Part shown: positions 15,078 through 24,497 of the stretch, piece by piece
Layout of the letters: the number at the start of each line of letters is the position of its first letter
How positions within the stretch are numbered: the stretch's first letter is position 1
Program-made: the position numbers and the translations under genes
From: Gammaproteobacteria bacterium
GTDB taxonomy: Bacteria; Pseudomonadota; Gammaproteobacteria; Ga0077554; Ga007554
Reading direction: 5' to 3'
Assembly: GCA_023266055.1 (NCBI GenBank)
Contig: JAHFRW010000025.1
Span: 1-38,371, forward strand
DNA length: 38,371 bases
The notes under the pieces: generated by a model
Database searches by the model: none
Told to the model about the DNA's origin: nothing
Seen by the model: only the letters and a program-made list of their open reading frames with translations

Positions 15078-15614
15078 CTATGGCTTTTTGTCTTGTTGTG
15101 ATTGTTCGTACGCCATAACGTGACGTTTTATCTCTTCTGTTACGTTAATAACGCGGCGCAGGTTTGCTCCCAAGTCTCCTTTTCCTGTCTGGGATTCAGA
15201 ACGCACGTATAAAATGCTTCCGCCAGTGGGCGCGGCATGAACCTGTAGTGTTATATCATCCTTGAATCGCCACACTCGTGTGGTGGCCACCGCTGTCAAT
15301 GTGTATGAGCCGGGTTGCTGGCTGGAAAGCGGCCACCCCATCTCGGGCAACACTTGTACACCAATATTAAATAACTGCGCGGGCGGCACCGTAAAGGTGT
15401 GCGGCCTTAATTCGGGGAAAGGATGGTTTTCCCGTGTTTCAGCGACATGAGTGGTGACATAGATTTTAAGCCGGGTACCGATTCCCGGCGCGTCAAGCAG
15501 GGGTGGATGATTCCAGGCCAGTGAGGCGCCCACGAACAGTACCGGCAACAGGGCCAGAATCAGCACCACCCGCAGGGCCAGGGAAGAAAGGGTAGGCATA
15601 TCCATATCTATCAA
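15078..15614 (-). CDS. DUF1499-family membrane-anchored protein
   Basis: A 178-residue protein with an N-terminal hydrophobic segment (about 9-30) and a DUF1499 domain after it. Recognisable parts are PELRPHTFTVPPAQLFN, ATTRVWRFKDDITLQV, YVRSESQTGKGDLGANLRRV. The domain is widespread and uncharacterised. The protein should be exposed to the periplasm and anchored by its N terminus. It is divergent from mnmG; the 147 bases between carry no clear -35/-10 pair. Confidence 0.8.
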   Translation of the reverse strand: MIDMDMPTLSSLALRVVLILALLPVLFVGASLAWNHPPLLDAPGIGTRLKIYVTTHVAETRENHPFPELRPHTFTVPPAQLFNIGVQVLPEMGWPLSSQQPGSYTLTAVATTRVWRFKDDITLQVHAAPTGGSILYVRSESQTGKGDLGANLRRVINVTEEIKRHVMAYEQSQQDKKP

Positions 15615-15761
15615 ATCAGGGCGTCAGGTTCTTTTCGTGGATGCGGTATAACAACGCCGATGTGCAAGGGTTATCCCTGTGGTAAAATTGAACCATGTCT
15701 TCGCGTTAATGGGCGTCAAACGCCAGCAGCGCACAATTATCCAGAGTAAATCTACCAGATC

Positions 15762-17636
15762 ATGCGATATCAGGATAGCTTTGATGTGATTGTCATTGGT
15801 GGTGGCCATGCGGGCACCGAGGCCGCGCTGGCCGCCGCACGCATGGGCGCGCGCACCCTGTTGTTGACACACAGCATCGAAACCCTGGGGCAGATGAGCT
15901 GTAATCCCGCCATTGGCGGCATCGGCAAAGGCCATCTGGTCAAGGAAATTGATGCGCTGGGTGGATTAATGGCGCATGCCGCAGACTGCGCGGGTATCCA
16001 GTTTCGTACATTGAACGCCAGTAAAGGCCCGGCAGTGCGCGCCACCCGCGCGCAGGCTGACCGGATGTTGTATCGGCAGGCGGTACGCACTGCGCTGGAA
16101 AATCAGCCTAATCTGGTGCTGTTTCAACAGGCGGTGGTGGATCTGGATGTGGACAACGGTCGTGTGACTGGTGTGGTTACGCAAATGGGGCTGCGCTTTG
16201 CGGCACGTAGCGTGATATTAACCGCCGGTACCTTTTTGGGCGGATTAATCCATATTGGTCTGGCCAATTACGAGGGTGGGCGTGCGGGTGATGCGCCTGC
16301 CAATGCGCTGGCGCGACGTTTGCGCGAGCTGCCCTTTCGCGTTGATCGTCTCAAAACAGGTACGCCACCCCGTATTGACGGGCGCAGTATTGATTATTCG
16401 CAGCTTGCAGCACAGCCGGGTGATGATCCACTGCCAGTGTTTTCATATCTGGGTTCGGTCAGTGAACATCCGCGCCAGGTGCCCTGTTATATCACCGCTA
16501 CCAATGAACGCACCCATGACATCATTCGCAATGGCTTGTCGCGTTCGCCCATGTATACCGGTGTGATTGAAAGCGTGGGGCCACGTTATTGTCCGTCAGT
16601 GGAAGACAAGGTGGTGCGCTTCAGTGACAAGACCGGACATCAGATTTTTGTCGAGCCGGAAGGTTTGACGACGCATGAAGTGTATCCGAATGGTATTTCC
16701 ACCAGCCTGCCATTTGATGTGCAGTTTGAGTTGGTGCGCTCGATTCGCGGGTTTGAAAATGCGCATATCACCCGTCCTGGCTATGCGATTGAATATGATT
16801 TTTTTGATCCGCGCGATCTCAAGTCGTCGCTTGAGACCAAGCACATGGCGGGCCTGTTTTTTGCCGGACAGATTAATGGCACCACCGGCTATGAAGAGGC
16901 TGCTGCGCAAGGCTTGATCGCCGGCATGAATGCCGCACTGTTGGCGCAAGATAAACCTGCGTGGTGCCCGCGTCGCAACGAAGCGTATATTGGCGTGTTG
17001 ATTGACGACCTGATTACACGCGGCACCAGCGAACCGTACCGCATGTTCACCAGCCGTGCCGAATACCGTTTATTGCTGCGTGAAGATAATGCTGATTTAC
17101 GCCTCACCAGCAAAGGCCGTGAGCTGGGTCTGGTAGATGATGTGCGCTGGCGTGCCTTTGAAGAAAAGCGTGTTGCCATTGAAGCTGAAACGGCGCGCCT
17201 CAACTCCACCTGGGTACGGCCAGAAACCTTGCCCGACGCCGATGCGCAGCGTGTGCTCGGCACCGGTATTACCCACGAATACTGCCTGATGGATTTACTG
17301 CGCCGCCCGGATGTCACCTATGCATCGCTGATGACGTTGCCCAATGCTGACGCGGGCGTCATGGACTCCAAAGTGACTGAACAGGTCGAAATTCAAGCCA
17401 AATATGCGGGCTATATAAACCGCCAGCACGACGAGATCGAGCGCAGCCGCCGCAACGAAGAAACGCATCTGCCTGTGGGTCTGGACTACGAGCGGGTATC
17501 AGGCTTGTCCTCCGAAGTGCGCCAAAAACTCAACGCGCAGCGGCCTGACACCCTGGGTCAGGCCGCGCGGATTCCCGGCATTACGCCAGCGGCGATTTCA
17601 TTGCTGCTGGTGCACCTCAAAAAGCGTGCTGGGTAG
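15762..17636 (+). CDS. mnmG: tRNA uridine-5-carboxymethylaminomethyl modification enzyme MnmG (GidA)
   Basis: A 624-residue FAD protein, the normal size for MnmG. It has the dinucleotide-binding [20 protein letters not shown], the [20 protein letters not shown] block, the catalytic-cysteine region around [13 protein letters not shown], and [19 protein letters not shown]. The helical C-terminal domain ends [19 protein letters not shown]. With MnmE it installs cmnm5 at U34 of several tRNAs. mnmE and the usual rsmG-parAB partners are not adjacent here. Confidence 0.97.
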   Translation: MRYQDSFDVIVIGGGHAGTEAALAAARMGARTLLLTHSIETLGQMSCNPAIGGIGKGHLVKEIDALGGLMAHAADCAGIQFRTLNASKGPAVRATRAQADRMLYRQAVRTALENQPNLVLFQQAVVDLDVDNGRVTGVVTQMGLRFAARSVILTAGTFLGGLIHIGLANYEGGRAGDAPANALARRLRELPFRVDRLKTGTPPRIDGRSIDYSQLAAQPGDDPLPVFSYLGSVSEHPRQVPCYITATNERTHDIIRNGLSRSPMYTGVIESVGPRYCPSVEDKVVRFSDKTGHQIFVEPEGLTTHEVYPNGISTSLPFDVQFELVRSIRGFENAHITRPGYAIEYDFFDPRDLKSSLETKHMAGLFFAGQINGTTGYEEAAAQGLIAGMNAALLAQDKPAWCPRRNEAYIGVLIDDLITRGTSEPYRMFTSRAEYRLLLREDNADLRLTSKGRELGLVDDVRWRAFEEKRVAIEAETARLNSTWVRPETLPDADAQRVLGTGITHEYCLMDLLRRPDVTYASLMTLPNADAGVMDSKVTEQVEIQAKYAGYINRQHDEIERSRRNEETHLPVGLDYERVSGLSSEVRQKLNAQRPDTLGQAARIPGITPAAISLLLVHLKKRAG

Positions 17637-17791
17637 CGTCAGACGGCGTGATTTCGGCCTGCGACTGTTCAAAAAATGTTTGGTTTTTGTTTTTTCTCGT
17701 GATAGATATTTTCTTGCAATTGTAGACTACCCTTGCCTGGAATGATCCCAAGCGTTTTTCCCCGTGCACTTAGTCAGGATGAGCATTGAAA

Positions 17792-19690
17792 ATGGCTACT
17801 ATAAAAAAACATTTATTTAGGGTGGCGGCTTTAATCCTGTTCCCCTTTATTATTCTACTGAGTGGGTGTGGAGGAGGTGGCGGAAATGCCCCCCTGCCGC
17901 CGCCCGCTCCCAATCTTCAGTCCATTGCGGTAACGCCCGCACTCCCCACGGTAATGGTGGGCTCAACCCAGCAGTTCATCGCCACAGGAACTTACGCTGA
18001 TGGCACATCAGCGGTATTGGTTACAGGAGTCCTATGGGGTTCATCCGACACCTCTATTGTCACGGTAAACACCAGCGGTCTTGCGACAGGGGTAGGTGCG
18101 GGCACGGCAACGATTCGCGCAACATCAGGCACTCTGTCAGGAAGCGTGACTTTGACGGTCACATCCTCTTCTGCTGCTGCTCTCACTGACCCCCTTTACC
18201 CCGCGCAATGGCATCTCAAAAACACGGGTCAATTGGGCGCTAACGGTGTGGCCGGGGTTGCTGGAGAAGACATCAATGTGGAGCCAGTATGGGTGGCTTG
18301 CGGCGGCGGCAATACCTGCCGTGGCGAGGGAGTGCTCATCGCCGTGGTGGACAACGGATTGGAGATCGCACACGAAGACCTGGCCGCCAATGTCGCCACC
18401 GGTTTGAGTTATAACTACCTCACTTCGGGCACCGATCCCACGGAAGCGCCTGGCGATATGACTCCAGGCAATGGTCACGGTACGAGGCTCGCCGGCATCA
18501 TTGCAGCGCGTGATCTGAATGGCCTGGGAGTGCGCGGCGTAGCGCCACGCGCCAATCTGGTGGGATATAACCTGTTGCAAGACCATACCAACATCAACGC
18601 AGTCGATGCCATAACACGTGGCGCAGCAGCGGTTAGCATCAGCAGTAACAGTTATGGGCCGCCTGATAATGGAGACCTGCACCCTGCCACTCTGCCCTGG
18701 ATGAGCGCAATCAATACCGGATTAGCCACCGGACGTGGCGGGTTAGGCACCGTTTATGTCTGGGCGGCAGGTAATGGCGGCGATGGCAGTACGGCTTGTC
18801 CTACATGCCGGGATAATTCCAATTACGATGGACAGGCCAACTTTCGTGGCGTGATCGCGGTGGCGGCGGTTAAGGATAACGGGGTGTATGCTTCTTATTC
18901 TGAGCGTGGCGCCAATCTATGGGTGAGCGCCCCGGCAGGGGAGTCTTGTGATACACACACCATCACCACCACAGATCGTACGGGCGCAGTGGGGAACAAC
19001 CCTCCATCGCCGGGAGGGGGCGCCGATTATGCCGATGATAAGTATACCCGGTGCATGAACGGAACGTCAGCCGCCGTACCGATGATCTCTGGCGTGGTGG
19101 CCTTGGTGCTGCAGGCCAATCCCACGCTGGGTTGGCGCGATGTGCGGGAAATTCTGGCACACAGCGCACGCAAGAATGCCCCCCTCAGTGGTGACTGGAG
19201 TGTGAATGGCGCGGGGCTGAACGTCAGCCACGACTACGGTTTCGGTGTGGTTGATGCCCATGCCGCCGTTACACTTGCCAAGACCTGGGTTAATTTGCCC
19301 GCAGAAAAAACCTGGATAACCGGGCCGTCTGCAGTGAATCTGACGATTCCTGACAATAACCTTAGCGGTGTTAGCAATGCCATTACGGTGACGGGTAGCG
19401 GCATCACCCACATCGAGCATGTTGAAATCACATTCAGCGCCTCCGATCATACTTATGCGGGCGATCTGGAAATTAGTTTAGTCAATGTTGCCACTGGCAC
19501 GATCAGCCTCCTGGCGGAGTCGCATAACTGCGACGGAGTCGTGTGTGCGCCCCACAACAGTTGGGTTTTCAGCAGCACGCGACATCTGGGAGAAGCAGCG
19601 GATGGGGATTGGCTTCTCATTGTCAGAGACCGGGCGCGTGCCGATATCGGCACCTTTCAATCTTGGGCTTTAAAGTTCTACGGACACTAA
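17792..19690 (+). CDS. lipoprotein subtilisin-like (S8) protease with Big_2 and P domains
   Basis: A 632-634-residue protein (ATG 17792, or TTG 17786 two codons earlier; residue numbers here use the longer form). It starts with a lipoprotein signal (LLSGC, lipidated Cys28), a Gly/Pro linker, one bacterial Ig-like Big_2 domain (about 44-127), then an S8 peptidase domain with Asp189 (VVDNG), His231 (GHGTRLAG), Asn330 (AAGNGG) and Ser428 (NGTSAAVP). A C-terminal P/proprotein-convertase-like domain follows (about 500-634). This is the kexin/furin-like S8B layout. No inhibitor/prodomain precedes the catalytic domain, although DPLYPAQWHLKNTG is the sequence that usually follows one. The next gene supplies a prodomain-like protein. 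Confidence 0.9.
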   Translation: MATIKKHLFRVAALILFPFIILLSGCGGGGGNAPLPPPAPNLQSIAVTPALPTVMVGSTQQFIATGTYADGTSAVLVTGVLWGSSDTSIVTVNTSGLATGVGAGTATIRATSGTLSGSVTLTVTSSSAAALTDPLYPAQWHLKNTGQLGANGVAGVAGEDINVEPVWVACGGGNTCRGEGVLIAVVDNGLEIAHEDLAANVATGLSYNYLTSGTDPTEAPGDMTPGNGHGTRLAGIIAARDLNGLGVRGVAPRANLVGYNLLQDHTNINAVDAITRGAAAVSISSNSYGPPDNGDLHPATLPWMSAINTGLATGRGGLGTVYVWAAGNGGDGSTACPTCRDNSNYDGQANFRGVIAVAAVKDNGVYASYSERGANLWVSAPAGESCDTHTITTTDRTGAVGNNPPSPGGGADYADDKYTRCMNGTSAAVPMISGVVALVLQANPTLGWRDVREILAHSARKNAPLSGDWSVNGAGLNVSHDYGFGVVDAHAAVTLAKTWVNLPAEKTWITGPSAVNLTIPDNNLSGVSNAITVTGSGITHIEHVEITFSASDHTYAGDLEISLVNVATGTISLLAESHNCDGVVCAPHNSWVFSSTRHLGEAADGDWLLIVRDRARADIGTFQSWALKFYGH

Positions 19691-19708
19691 GATCAAGGAA
19701 ATCACCCA

Positions 19709-20398
19709 ATGAAATTTTCAAATATGTGTGTAGTTTCTTCGTTAATATTGCTTTTCTCTGCACCTATGGCCACGGCATACGCAAGTGAGCGCGGCACTGC
19801 TGGTTTTACTGCGATGGATAAAAAAACCACCGGCAAAACCGCCACACTGCAACAATCCTATGTCTGGCACGATGGCAAAAGGGAACGCCAGATCTGGCTG
19901 GATCCGGCGCTGTTGGCAGAATTTAATGCAAGAAAACCCGCGAATCAAAGTGTCGTCAAAGCGGCGCACAGAAATGCTGTGTTGCTGCCAACCCGGCAGA
20001 GAAATATGCGGCTGTGGTACCTGGGTGAGGGGGTGAGTGCCGATGGCGCGGCGCGTTCGCTCAATGCTAGTGCGGCGGGCGCAAAAGCCATCGCCAGCAT
20101 CGAGAGTGAGAATTTTTCACCGGTATTGCGCGACTCTGCTTCAACTGCAGGGCATATGCGTGCGCTGCCTGGCAACATTATTGTTTACTTGAACCCGGTA
20201 TGGGATACCGTCACAGTTAATGCCTGGGCGGACAAGAATAAACTCGAAATCATCAAAAAACTGGAAATCGGCCCGAATATTTATGTAATCAAAACCGCCC
20301 CCGGCCTGGATGCTTTGAATATTGCCAACACGCTTCGTCAGTCCGGCGAAGTCATTGCTGCTATGCCCAATTGGTGGGAAGCGGTGACCAAACGATAG
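19709..20398 (+). CDS. secreted stand-alone subtilase prodomain-like protein
   Basis: A 229-residue protein with a Sec signal peptide (MKFSNMCVVSSLILLFSAPMATA). The middle part SYVWHDGKRERQIWLDPALL, and the C-terminal part from PGNIIVYLNPVWDT through VIKTAPGLDALNIANTLRQS to the closing VIAAMPNWWE, follow the pattern of fervidolysin-like/subtilase N-terminal prodomains, which end in a conserved Pro-Asn just before the protease. No protease domain follows. The gene starts 18 bases after the subtilase gene, with AAGGAAA ahead of its ATG, so both are co-transcribed. I infer that it folds or inhibits that protease in trans. The family assignment is by pattern, not by search. Confidence 0.65.
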   Translation: MKFSNMCVVSSLILLFSAPMATAYASERGTAGFTAMDKKTTGKTATLQQSYVWHDGKRERQIWLDPALLAEFNARKPANQSVVKAAHRNAVLLPTRQRNMRLWYLGEGVSADGAARSLNASAAGAKAIASIESENFSPVLRDSASTAGHMRALPGNIIVYLNPVWDTVTVNAWADKNKLEIIKKLEIGPNIYVIKTAPGLDALNIANTLRQSGEVIAAMPNWWEAVTKR

Positions 20399-20461
20399 GT
20401 TCTGTTCGTGCTTATCCGGTTGATACCCTATTTTTAGTGAAGGTATGATTTGTCCATGTAG

Positions 20462-20935
20462 ATGGACATCCTTCAACACGAAGACCTTTCGTTCCCGCGA
20501 TCTCTTCCAGAGTTTCAGCGGATGTCTGGACAACGAGGCCTGCACGTCAACTACCTGCTGAAACCGCGCTGGCCTAGCGGCTACGTTTGCCCACATTGTG
20601 GGTCGGTGGGCGAGCCTTTGCGTTTTACCGCCCGTCCACGTGTTCTGCGATGTCGGCATTGCCTCAGCAACACGGGTTTGACGGTCGGGACGGTAATGGA
20701 ACGCTCGCCTACCCCGCTCAGTATTTGGTTTTGGGCCGTTTATCGGGTATCCAGCCAGACACTGCGCATGTCTGCGGTACAGTTTCGGCGTCAGCCTGGA
20801 TTGAAGCGTTACGAGAGACCGCTCCCCGATATTCCACAAGCGCCGTGCCGGCATGGTACACCCTGACCAAGACCGGATTGGAGGAGAGTCCGCCAAGCGG
20901 ATGGAAAATCCCCGCTCGGTTGAGTATGCGGTAGC
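20462..20935 (+). pseudogene. decayed IS1595-family transposase
   Basis: The best frame (ATG 20462 to 20866) starts LPEFQRM, has a zinc ribbon CPHC...CRHC, and continues RSPTPLSIWFWAVYRVSSQT and SAVQFRRQ, matching the N-terminal part of IS1595-type transposases. Near 20525-20575 the reading is displaced (an alternative frame gives CLDNEACTS), and near 20820 the continuation FHKRRAGMVHPDQDRIGGES is in another frame. The catalytic core is missing. No terminal repeats were found, so only a fragment survives between the prodomain gene and the MITE. Confidence 0.7.
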
Positions 20936-21082
20936 AAGTTGATCTTTTTTGGGGGGAGGTGAGGCTGAATAAGCTTGTGGCTAATACATTGGAAAAGGTT
21001 TCGTGACCATCCCAATTCGTAGAGTTGAACATCTCCCGGGTTTTCGCTGGCCGGCCTAATCTGGGAATCTCTCTATCTGTTA

Positions 21083-21257
21083 GAACCTGTTCAAGATCTC
21101 GCCGAAGGGCACATACGGTGTTACCCGCATATACAGGCGAACTCAAAATGCTCACATACTTCGTGTATGCTCCGTTTTTTCGTTCGCCCTGATCGATAGG
21201 GGTGCCTTGCACTGGGAACCCTTCGTTCTTCTCTTGATCGAGATTTTGAACAGGTTC
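21083..21257. mobile_element. MITE copy A (non-autonomous IS5-type element)
   Basis: A 175-base element without an ORF of its own. The left end GAACCTGTTCAAGATCTCG and the inverted right end GAACCTGTTCAAAATCTCG match at 18 of 19 bases. It is flanked by TTA on both sides (21080-21082, 21258-21260), a TNA target duplication typical of several IS5 subgroups. Inner segments (CTCAAAATGCTCA, CTGGGAACCCTTCG) are shared with copy B at 28279. Lies between the IS1595 remnant and the 3' end of rpiA. Confidence 0.85.
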
Positions 21258-21298
21258 TTAGGGCACCCCTACAGCCTGCCGTCGTTTTTGCGCTGATA

Positions 21299-21961
21299 TC
21301 ATTTCCCCTTCAGTGTCCGCACTCCACCCTCATGTCCCAGCAACAGCACATCGGCTGGGCGCAGTGCGAACAGACCGTTGGTGACGATGCCGGGGATGTT
21401 GTTGAGCTGCGCTTCGAGTTTGGCGGGTTCCAGAATGGTGAGGTTATGCACGTCGATAATCAGGTTGCCGTTATCGGTGGTGTAGCCGTCGCGTAACACC
21501 GGCTTGCCGCCCAGCGTTACCAGCGCGCGCGCCACGTAGCTGCGGGCCATGGGGATGACTTCGATGGGCAGGGGAAATGTGCCCAGCACGTCGACCAGCT
21601 TGGATTCGTCTGCAATGCATACAAATTTGCGGCTGGCGGCGGCGACGATTTTTTCGCGAGTCAGCGCGCCACCACCGCCTTTGATGAGGTGCAGATAGCG
21701 GTTGGATTCGTCGGCGCCATCGACATACACGGCAATGTCGTTGACCGCATTCAGATCAAATACCGTGATGCCGTGTCCCTTGAGGCGATCCGCAGTGGCG
21801 ATGGAGCTGGCTACGGTGCCTTCAATTTTGTGCTTGATTCCGGCCAGGGCGTCGATAAAGAAGTTAGCGGTAGAGCCTGTGCCTACCCCCACGATGGCGC
21901 CGGTGGTGACATAATCCAGCGCTGCCAGAGCAACGGCTTTCTTCATTTCATCTTTGGTCAT
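21299..21961 (-). CDS. rpiA: ribose-5-phosphate isomerase A
   Basis: A 220-residue RpiA starting [18 protein letters not shown], close in pattern to the E. coli N terminus. It has the phosphate loop [12 protein letters not shown], the catalytic YVDGADESN segment and [15 protein letters not shown]. It interconverts ribose-5-phosphate and ribulose-5-phosphate in the pentose phosphate pathway. ATG 21961 is chosen over the in-frame start at 21976 because GGAG lies six bases ahead of it. It is divergent from ilvA (69-base gap). A MITE lies 41 bases beyond its 3' end. Confidence 0.95.
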   Translation of the reverse strand: MTKDEMKKAVALAALDYVTTGAIVGVGTGSTANFFIDALAGIKHKIEGTVASSIATADRLKGHGITVFDLNAVNDIAVYVDGADESNRYLHLIKGGGGALTREKIVAAASRKFVCIADESKLVDVLGTFPLPIEVIPMARSYVARALVTLGGKPVLRDGYTTDNGNLIIDVHNLTILEPAKLEAQLNNIPGIVTNGLFALRPADVLLLGHEGGVRTLKGK

Positions 21962-22030
21962 GGTGTGCTCCAACAATATAACTGCCGGAAAATATACCCG
22001 GATATGGCCGATTATGCTAGTTTATAGCCC

Positions 22031-23545
22031 ATGAAACAATACATTGAAAAAATCCTCAAGGCACGTGTTTATGATGTGGCGCAACAAACGCCATTGGATT
22101 TGATGCGTAATTTGTCACAGCGGCTGAATAACCATGTGATGCTCAAACGCGAAGACCTGCAGTCGGTGTTTTCATTCAAGCTGCGTGGCGCGTACAACAA
22201 GATCGTTAATCTGCCGCCGGAGGTCGCCGAAAAGGGCGTGATCACCGCGTCGGCGGGTAATCACGCTCAGGGCGTTGCACTGGCGGCCAGCAAGCGCGGC
22301 ATTCCGGCGTTGATTGTGATGCCACGCACCACGCCGGACATCAAGGTGGCCTCGGTGCGCAGTCTGGGTGGGACAATTGTATTGCATGGCGACACCTATG
22401 ATGAAGCGTACCAGCATGCCATGGCGCTGGCTGACCAGAATGGCATGGTGTATGTGCACCCGTATGATGATCCGGATGTCATTGCCGGACAGGGTACCGT
22501 GGCGATGGAGATTTTGCGCCAGCATATTGACCCGCTGCACGCCATTTTTGTGCCAGTGGGAGGGGGTGGCTTGATTGCGGGGGTGGCGGTGTATGTTAAA
22601 AACCTGTGGCCGGATATCAAGGTGATTGGTGTGGAGCCGGAAGATGCGGCGAGCATGTATGAGGCTTTGCGCAGTGGTGAGCGCACGGTGCTGAGCCATG
22701 TGGGTATTTTTGCCGACGGTGTGGCGGTCAGGCAGGTGGGTAAAGAGACTTTCCGCATTGCGCAGCGTTATGTTGACGAAATTATTCTGGTGGATACAGA
22801 TGAAATTTGCGCGGCTATCAAGGATATTTTCGACGATACCCGCTCAATTGCGGAGCCCGCAGGCGCGCTGGCGGTCGCCGGACTCAAGAAGTATGTTGAG
22901 CGTGAGAGCGTCTCGGCGCAACGCATGGTGGCGATTGATAGTGGCGCAAATATGAACTTTGGGCGTTTGCGCCATGTTGCCGAGCGTGCCGAAGTGGGTG
23001 AGCGGCATGAGGCGATATTGGCGGTGACCATTCCCGAGCGCCCCGGCAGTTTCAGCGAGTTTTGCCACATGATCGGCACTGACCGGAACATCACCGAGTT
23101 TAATTACCGCTATGCCGATGCGACCACTGCCCATGTATTTGTGGGGATAAAATTGGCGCAGGGTGATGCAGAAAGGCATGAACTTGTTCGATGTCTGAAG
23201 GCGGCGGCATACCCGGTGGTCGACATGACCGATAATGAAATGGCCAAACTGCATGTTCGTTACATGGTGGGAGGACATCCCCCGATGATTGAGCACGAGC
23301 GGGTGTACCGCTTCGAATTCCCGGAGCGGCCAGGTGCTTTGCTGCGTTTTCTTGATAAAATGGGGCGTCGCTGGAACATCAGCCTGTTTCATTACCGCAA
23401 TCATGGCGCTGCTTATGGTCGGGTATTGGTCGGAGTGCAGGTTTCTCCGGCCGAGGTGGCGGCGTTTCAGGATTATCTTGCCGATCTGAGCTATGCCTAT
23501 GAGGATGAAACCGGGAACCCGGCGTACCGCCTTTTTTTGAGTTAG
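22031..23545 (+). CDS. ilvA: threonine ammonia-lyase, biosynthetic (IlvA)
   Basis: A 504-residue protein, the usual length for the long biosynthetic form. The PLP lysine is Lys50 in VFSFKLRGAYN; SAGNHAQGVAL and the GGGGLIAGVAVY loop bind substrate and cofactor phosphate. Two ACT-like regulatory domains occupy about residues 325-504 (ERPGSFSEFCHMIG and ERPGALLRFLDKMG), so feedback inhibition by isoleucine is expected. It converts threonine to 2-oxobutanoate, the first step to isoleucine. It is closed by a palindromic terminator at 23569. Confidence 0.96.
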   Translation: MKQYIEKILKARVYDVAQQTPLDLMRNLSQRLNNHVMLKREDLQSVFSFKLRGAYNKIVNLPPEVAEKGVITASAGNHAQGVALAASKRGIPALIVMPRTTPDIKVASVRSLGGTIVLHGDTYDEAYQHAMALADQNGMVYVHPYDDPDVIAGQGTVAMEILRQHIDPLHAIFVPVGGGGLIAGVAVYVKNLWPDIKVIGVEPEDAASMYEALRSGERTVLSHVGIFADGVAVRQVGKETFRIAQRYVDEIILVDTDEICAAIKDIFDDTRSIAEPAGALAVAGLKKYVERESVSAQRMVAIDSGANMNFGRLRHVAERAEVGERHEAILAVTIPERPGSFSEFCHMIGTDRNITEFNYRYADATTAHVFVGIKLAQGDAERHELVRCLKAAAYPVVDMTDNEMAKLHVRYMVGGHPPMIEHERVYRFEFPERPGALLRFLDKMGRRWNISLFHYRNHGAAYGRVLVGVQVSPAEVAAFQDYLADLSYAYEDETGNPAYRLFLS

Positions 23546-23568
23546 GCACGAATTCAGCCTCGACATAT

Positions 23569-23600
23569 AAACAAAAGGCCCGATATCGGGCCTTTTGTTT
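23569..23600. terminator. bidirectional terminator between ilvA and the histone-like gene
   Basis: Bases 23569-23600 are a perfect 32-base palindrome with a GC core (AGGCCCGATATCGGGCCT) flanked by A-rich and T-rich arms, so each strand gets a hairpin followed by TTTTGTTT. It lies between two convergent genes. Confidence 0.9.
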
Positions 23601-23616
23601 ACTACAAGGTTGCGCT

Positions 23617-23904
23617 TTACATCACTACTGGCGCAACTACCTTTGCTTTCTTCTTTTTCGCGACTGCCTTTTTCTTGGGAGCTGCCTTTTTCTTGGACAC
23701 TGCCTTCTTCTTCGGGGCAGCGGCTTTCTTCTTTGAAGCTACTTTCTTCTTTGGAGCTACCTTTTTCTTGGGGGCTACCTTTTTCTTGGCAACCACCTTC
23801 TTTGTTGCTACTTTCTTTGAAGCTACCTTTTTTGAAACTACCTTCTTGGATACAGCCTTTTTCTTTGAAGCTACCTTCTTTGTTGCTGCTTTCTTTAAAG
23901 CCAT
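23617..23904 (-). CDS. histone H1-like Lys/Ala-rich DNA-binding protein
   Basis: A 95-residue protein made almost wholly of Lys, Ala, Val, Ser and Pro in repeats such as KKVASKK and KKKVAPKKK, ending KVVAPVVM. This resembles bacterial histone H1-like and AlgP-type C-terminal tails, which bind DNA nonspecifically and are disordered when free. No globular domain is present. A strong GGAGGAG site lies seven bases before the ATG, so it is probably well expressed. The near-identical codon repeats are likely to expand or contract between strains. Confidence 0.82.
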   Translation of the reverse strand: MALKKAATKKVASKKKAVSKKVVSKKVASKKVATKKVVAKKKVAPKKKVAPKKKVASKKKAAAPKKKAVSKKKAAPKKKAVAKKKKAKVVAPVVM

Positions 23905-24017
23905 GGTTTACTCCTCCATATGTGAAATGTACATTCGTGTACGCGGTTAAGTATAGCTAACTTTCAACATACTTCTACGCCTTAACGAAAATTATATCGT
24001 CAAGCAATTCTATTACT

Positions 24018-24497
24018 TTAATAATTTTCATGAAAAAGTGTATCGAGTTTTAAAATATATTGCCACTCTTTTGTTGCGATCGACATTATAGAGAGTCGAT
24101 TGCCGCGTTTCAAGAGCTTCATGGAATGCAATTGTTGATGGTTTTTGAGTTCATCAAGACGGATGATTCGGCTGAATGATCCCACATAACGAACATCTAC
24201 CATGTACCAACAGGGCTTGTCCGGATTGCTGCGAGGATCGTAATGCGGGTTGTTGGGATCAAATGCAGTGAAGTCAGGATAGCCTCCCTTTACGATTTCG
24301 ATGATGCCGGCGATGCCGGGAATTTTGCAACTGGAATGGTAAAAATAGGCTAAATCACCAATTTTCATTTGGTCGCGTAGCATGTTGCGCACCTGATAAT
24401 TGCGTACGCCATCCCAATGCTCGGTTTGTCCCGGTCGGCTTTTGAGTGTGTCGATGCTGAACGTGTCGGGCTCGGATTTCATCAGCCAGTAATTCAT
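24018..24497 (-). CDS. EVE-domain protein
   Basis: A 159-residue protein consisting of one EVE (PUA-like) domain: NYWLMKSEPDTFSIDTL, HWDGVRNYQVRNMLRDQMK, GDLAYFYHSSCKIPGIAGI and CWYMVDVRYV. EVE domains recognise modified bases in DNA or RNA; the bacterial housekeeping versions are uncharacterised. The start overlaps the fau stop by four bases (ATGA), so it is the downstream gene in a transcript from fau and perhaps from the 6S RNA promoter. Confidence 0.9.
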   Translation of the reverse strand: MNYWLMKSEPDTFSIDTLKSRPGQTEHWDGVRNYQVRNMLRDQMKIGDLAYFYHSSCKIPGIAGIIEIVKGGYPDFTAFDPNNPHYDPRSNPDKPCWYMVDVRYVGSFSRIIRLDELKNHQQLHSMKLLKRGNRLSIMSIATKEWQYILKLDTLFHENY

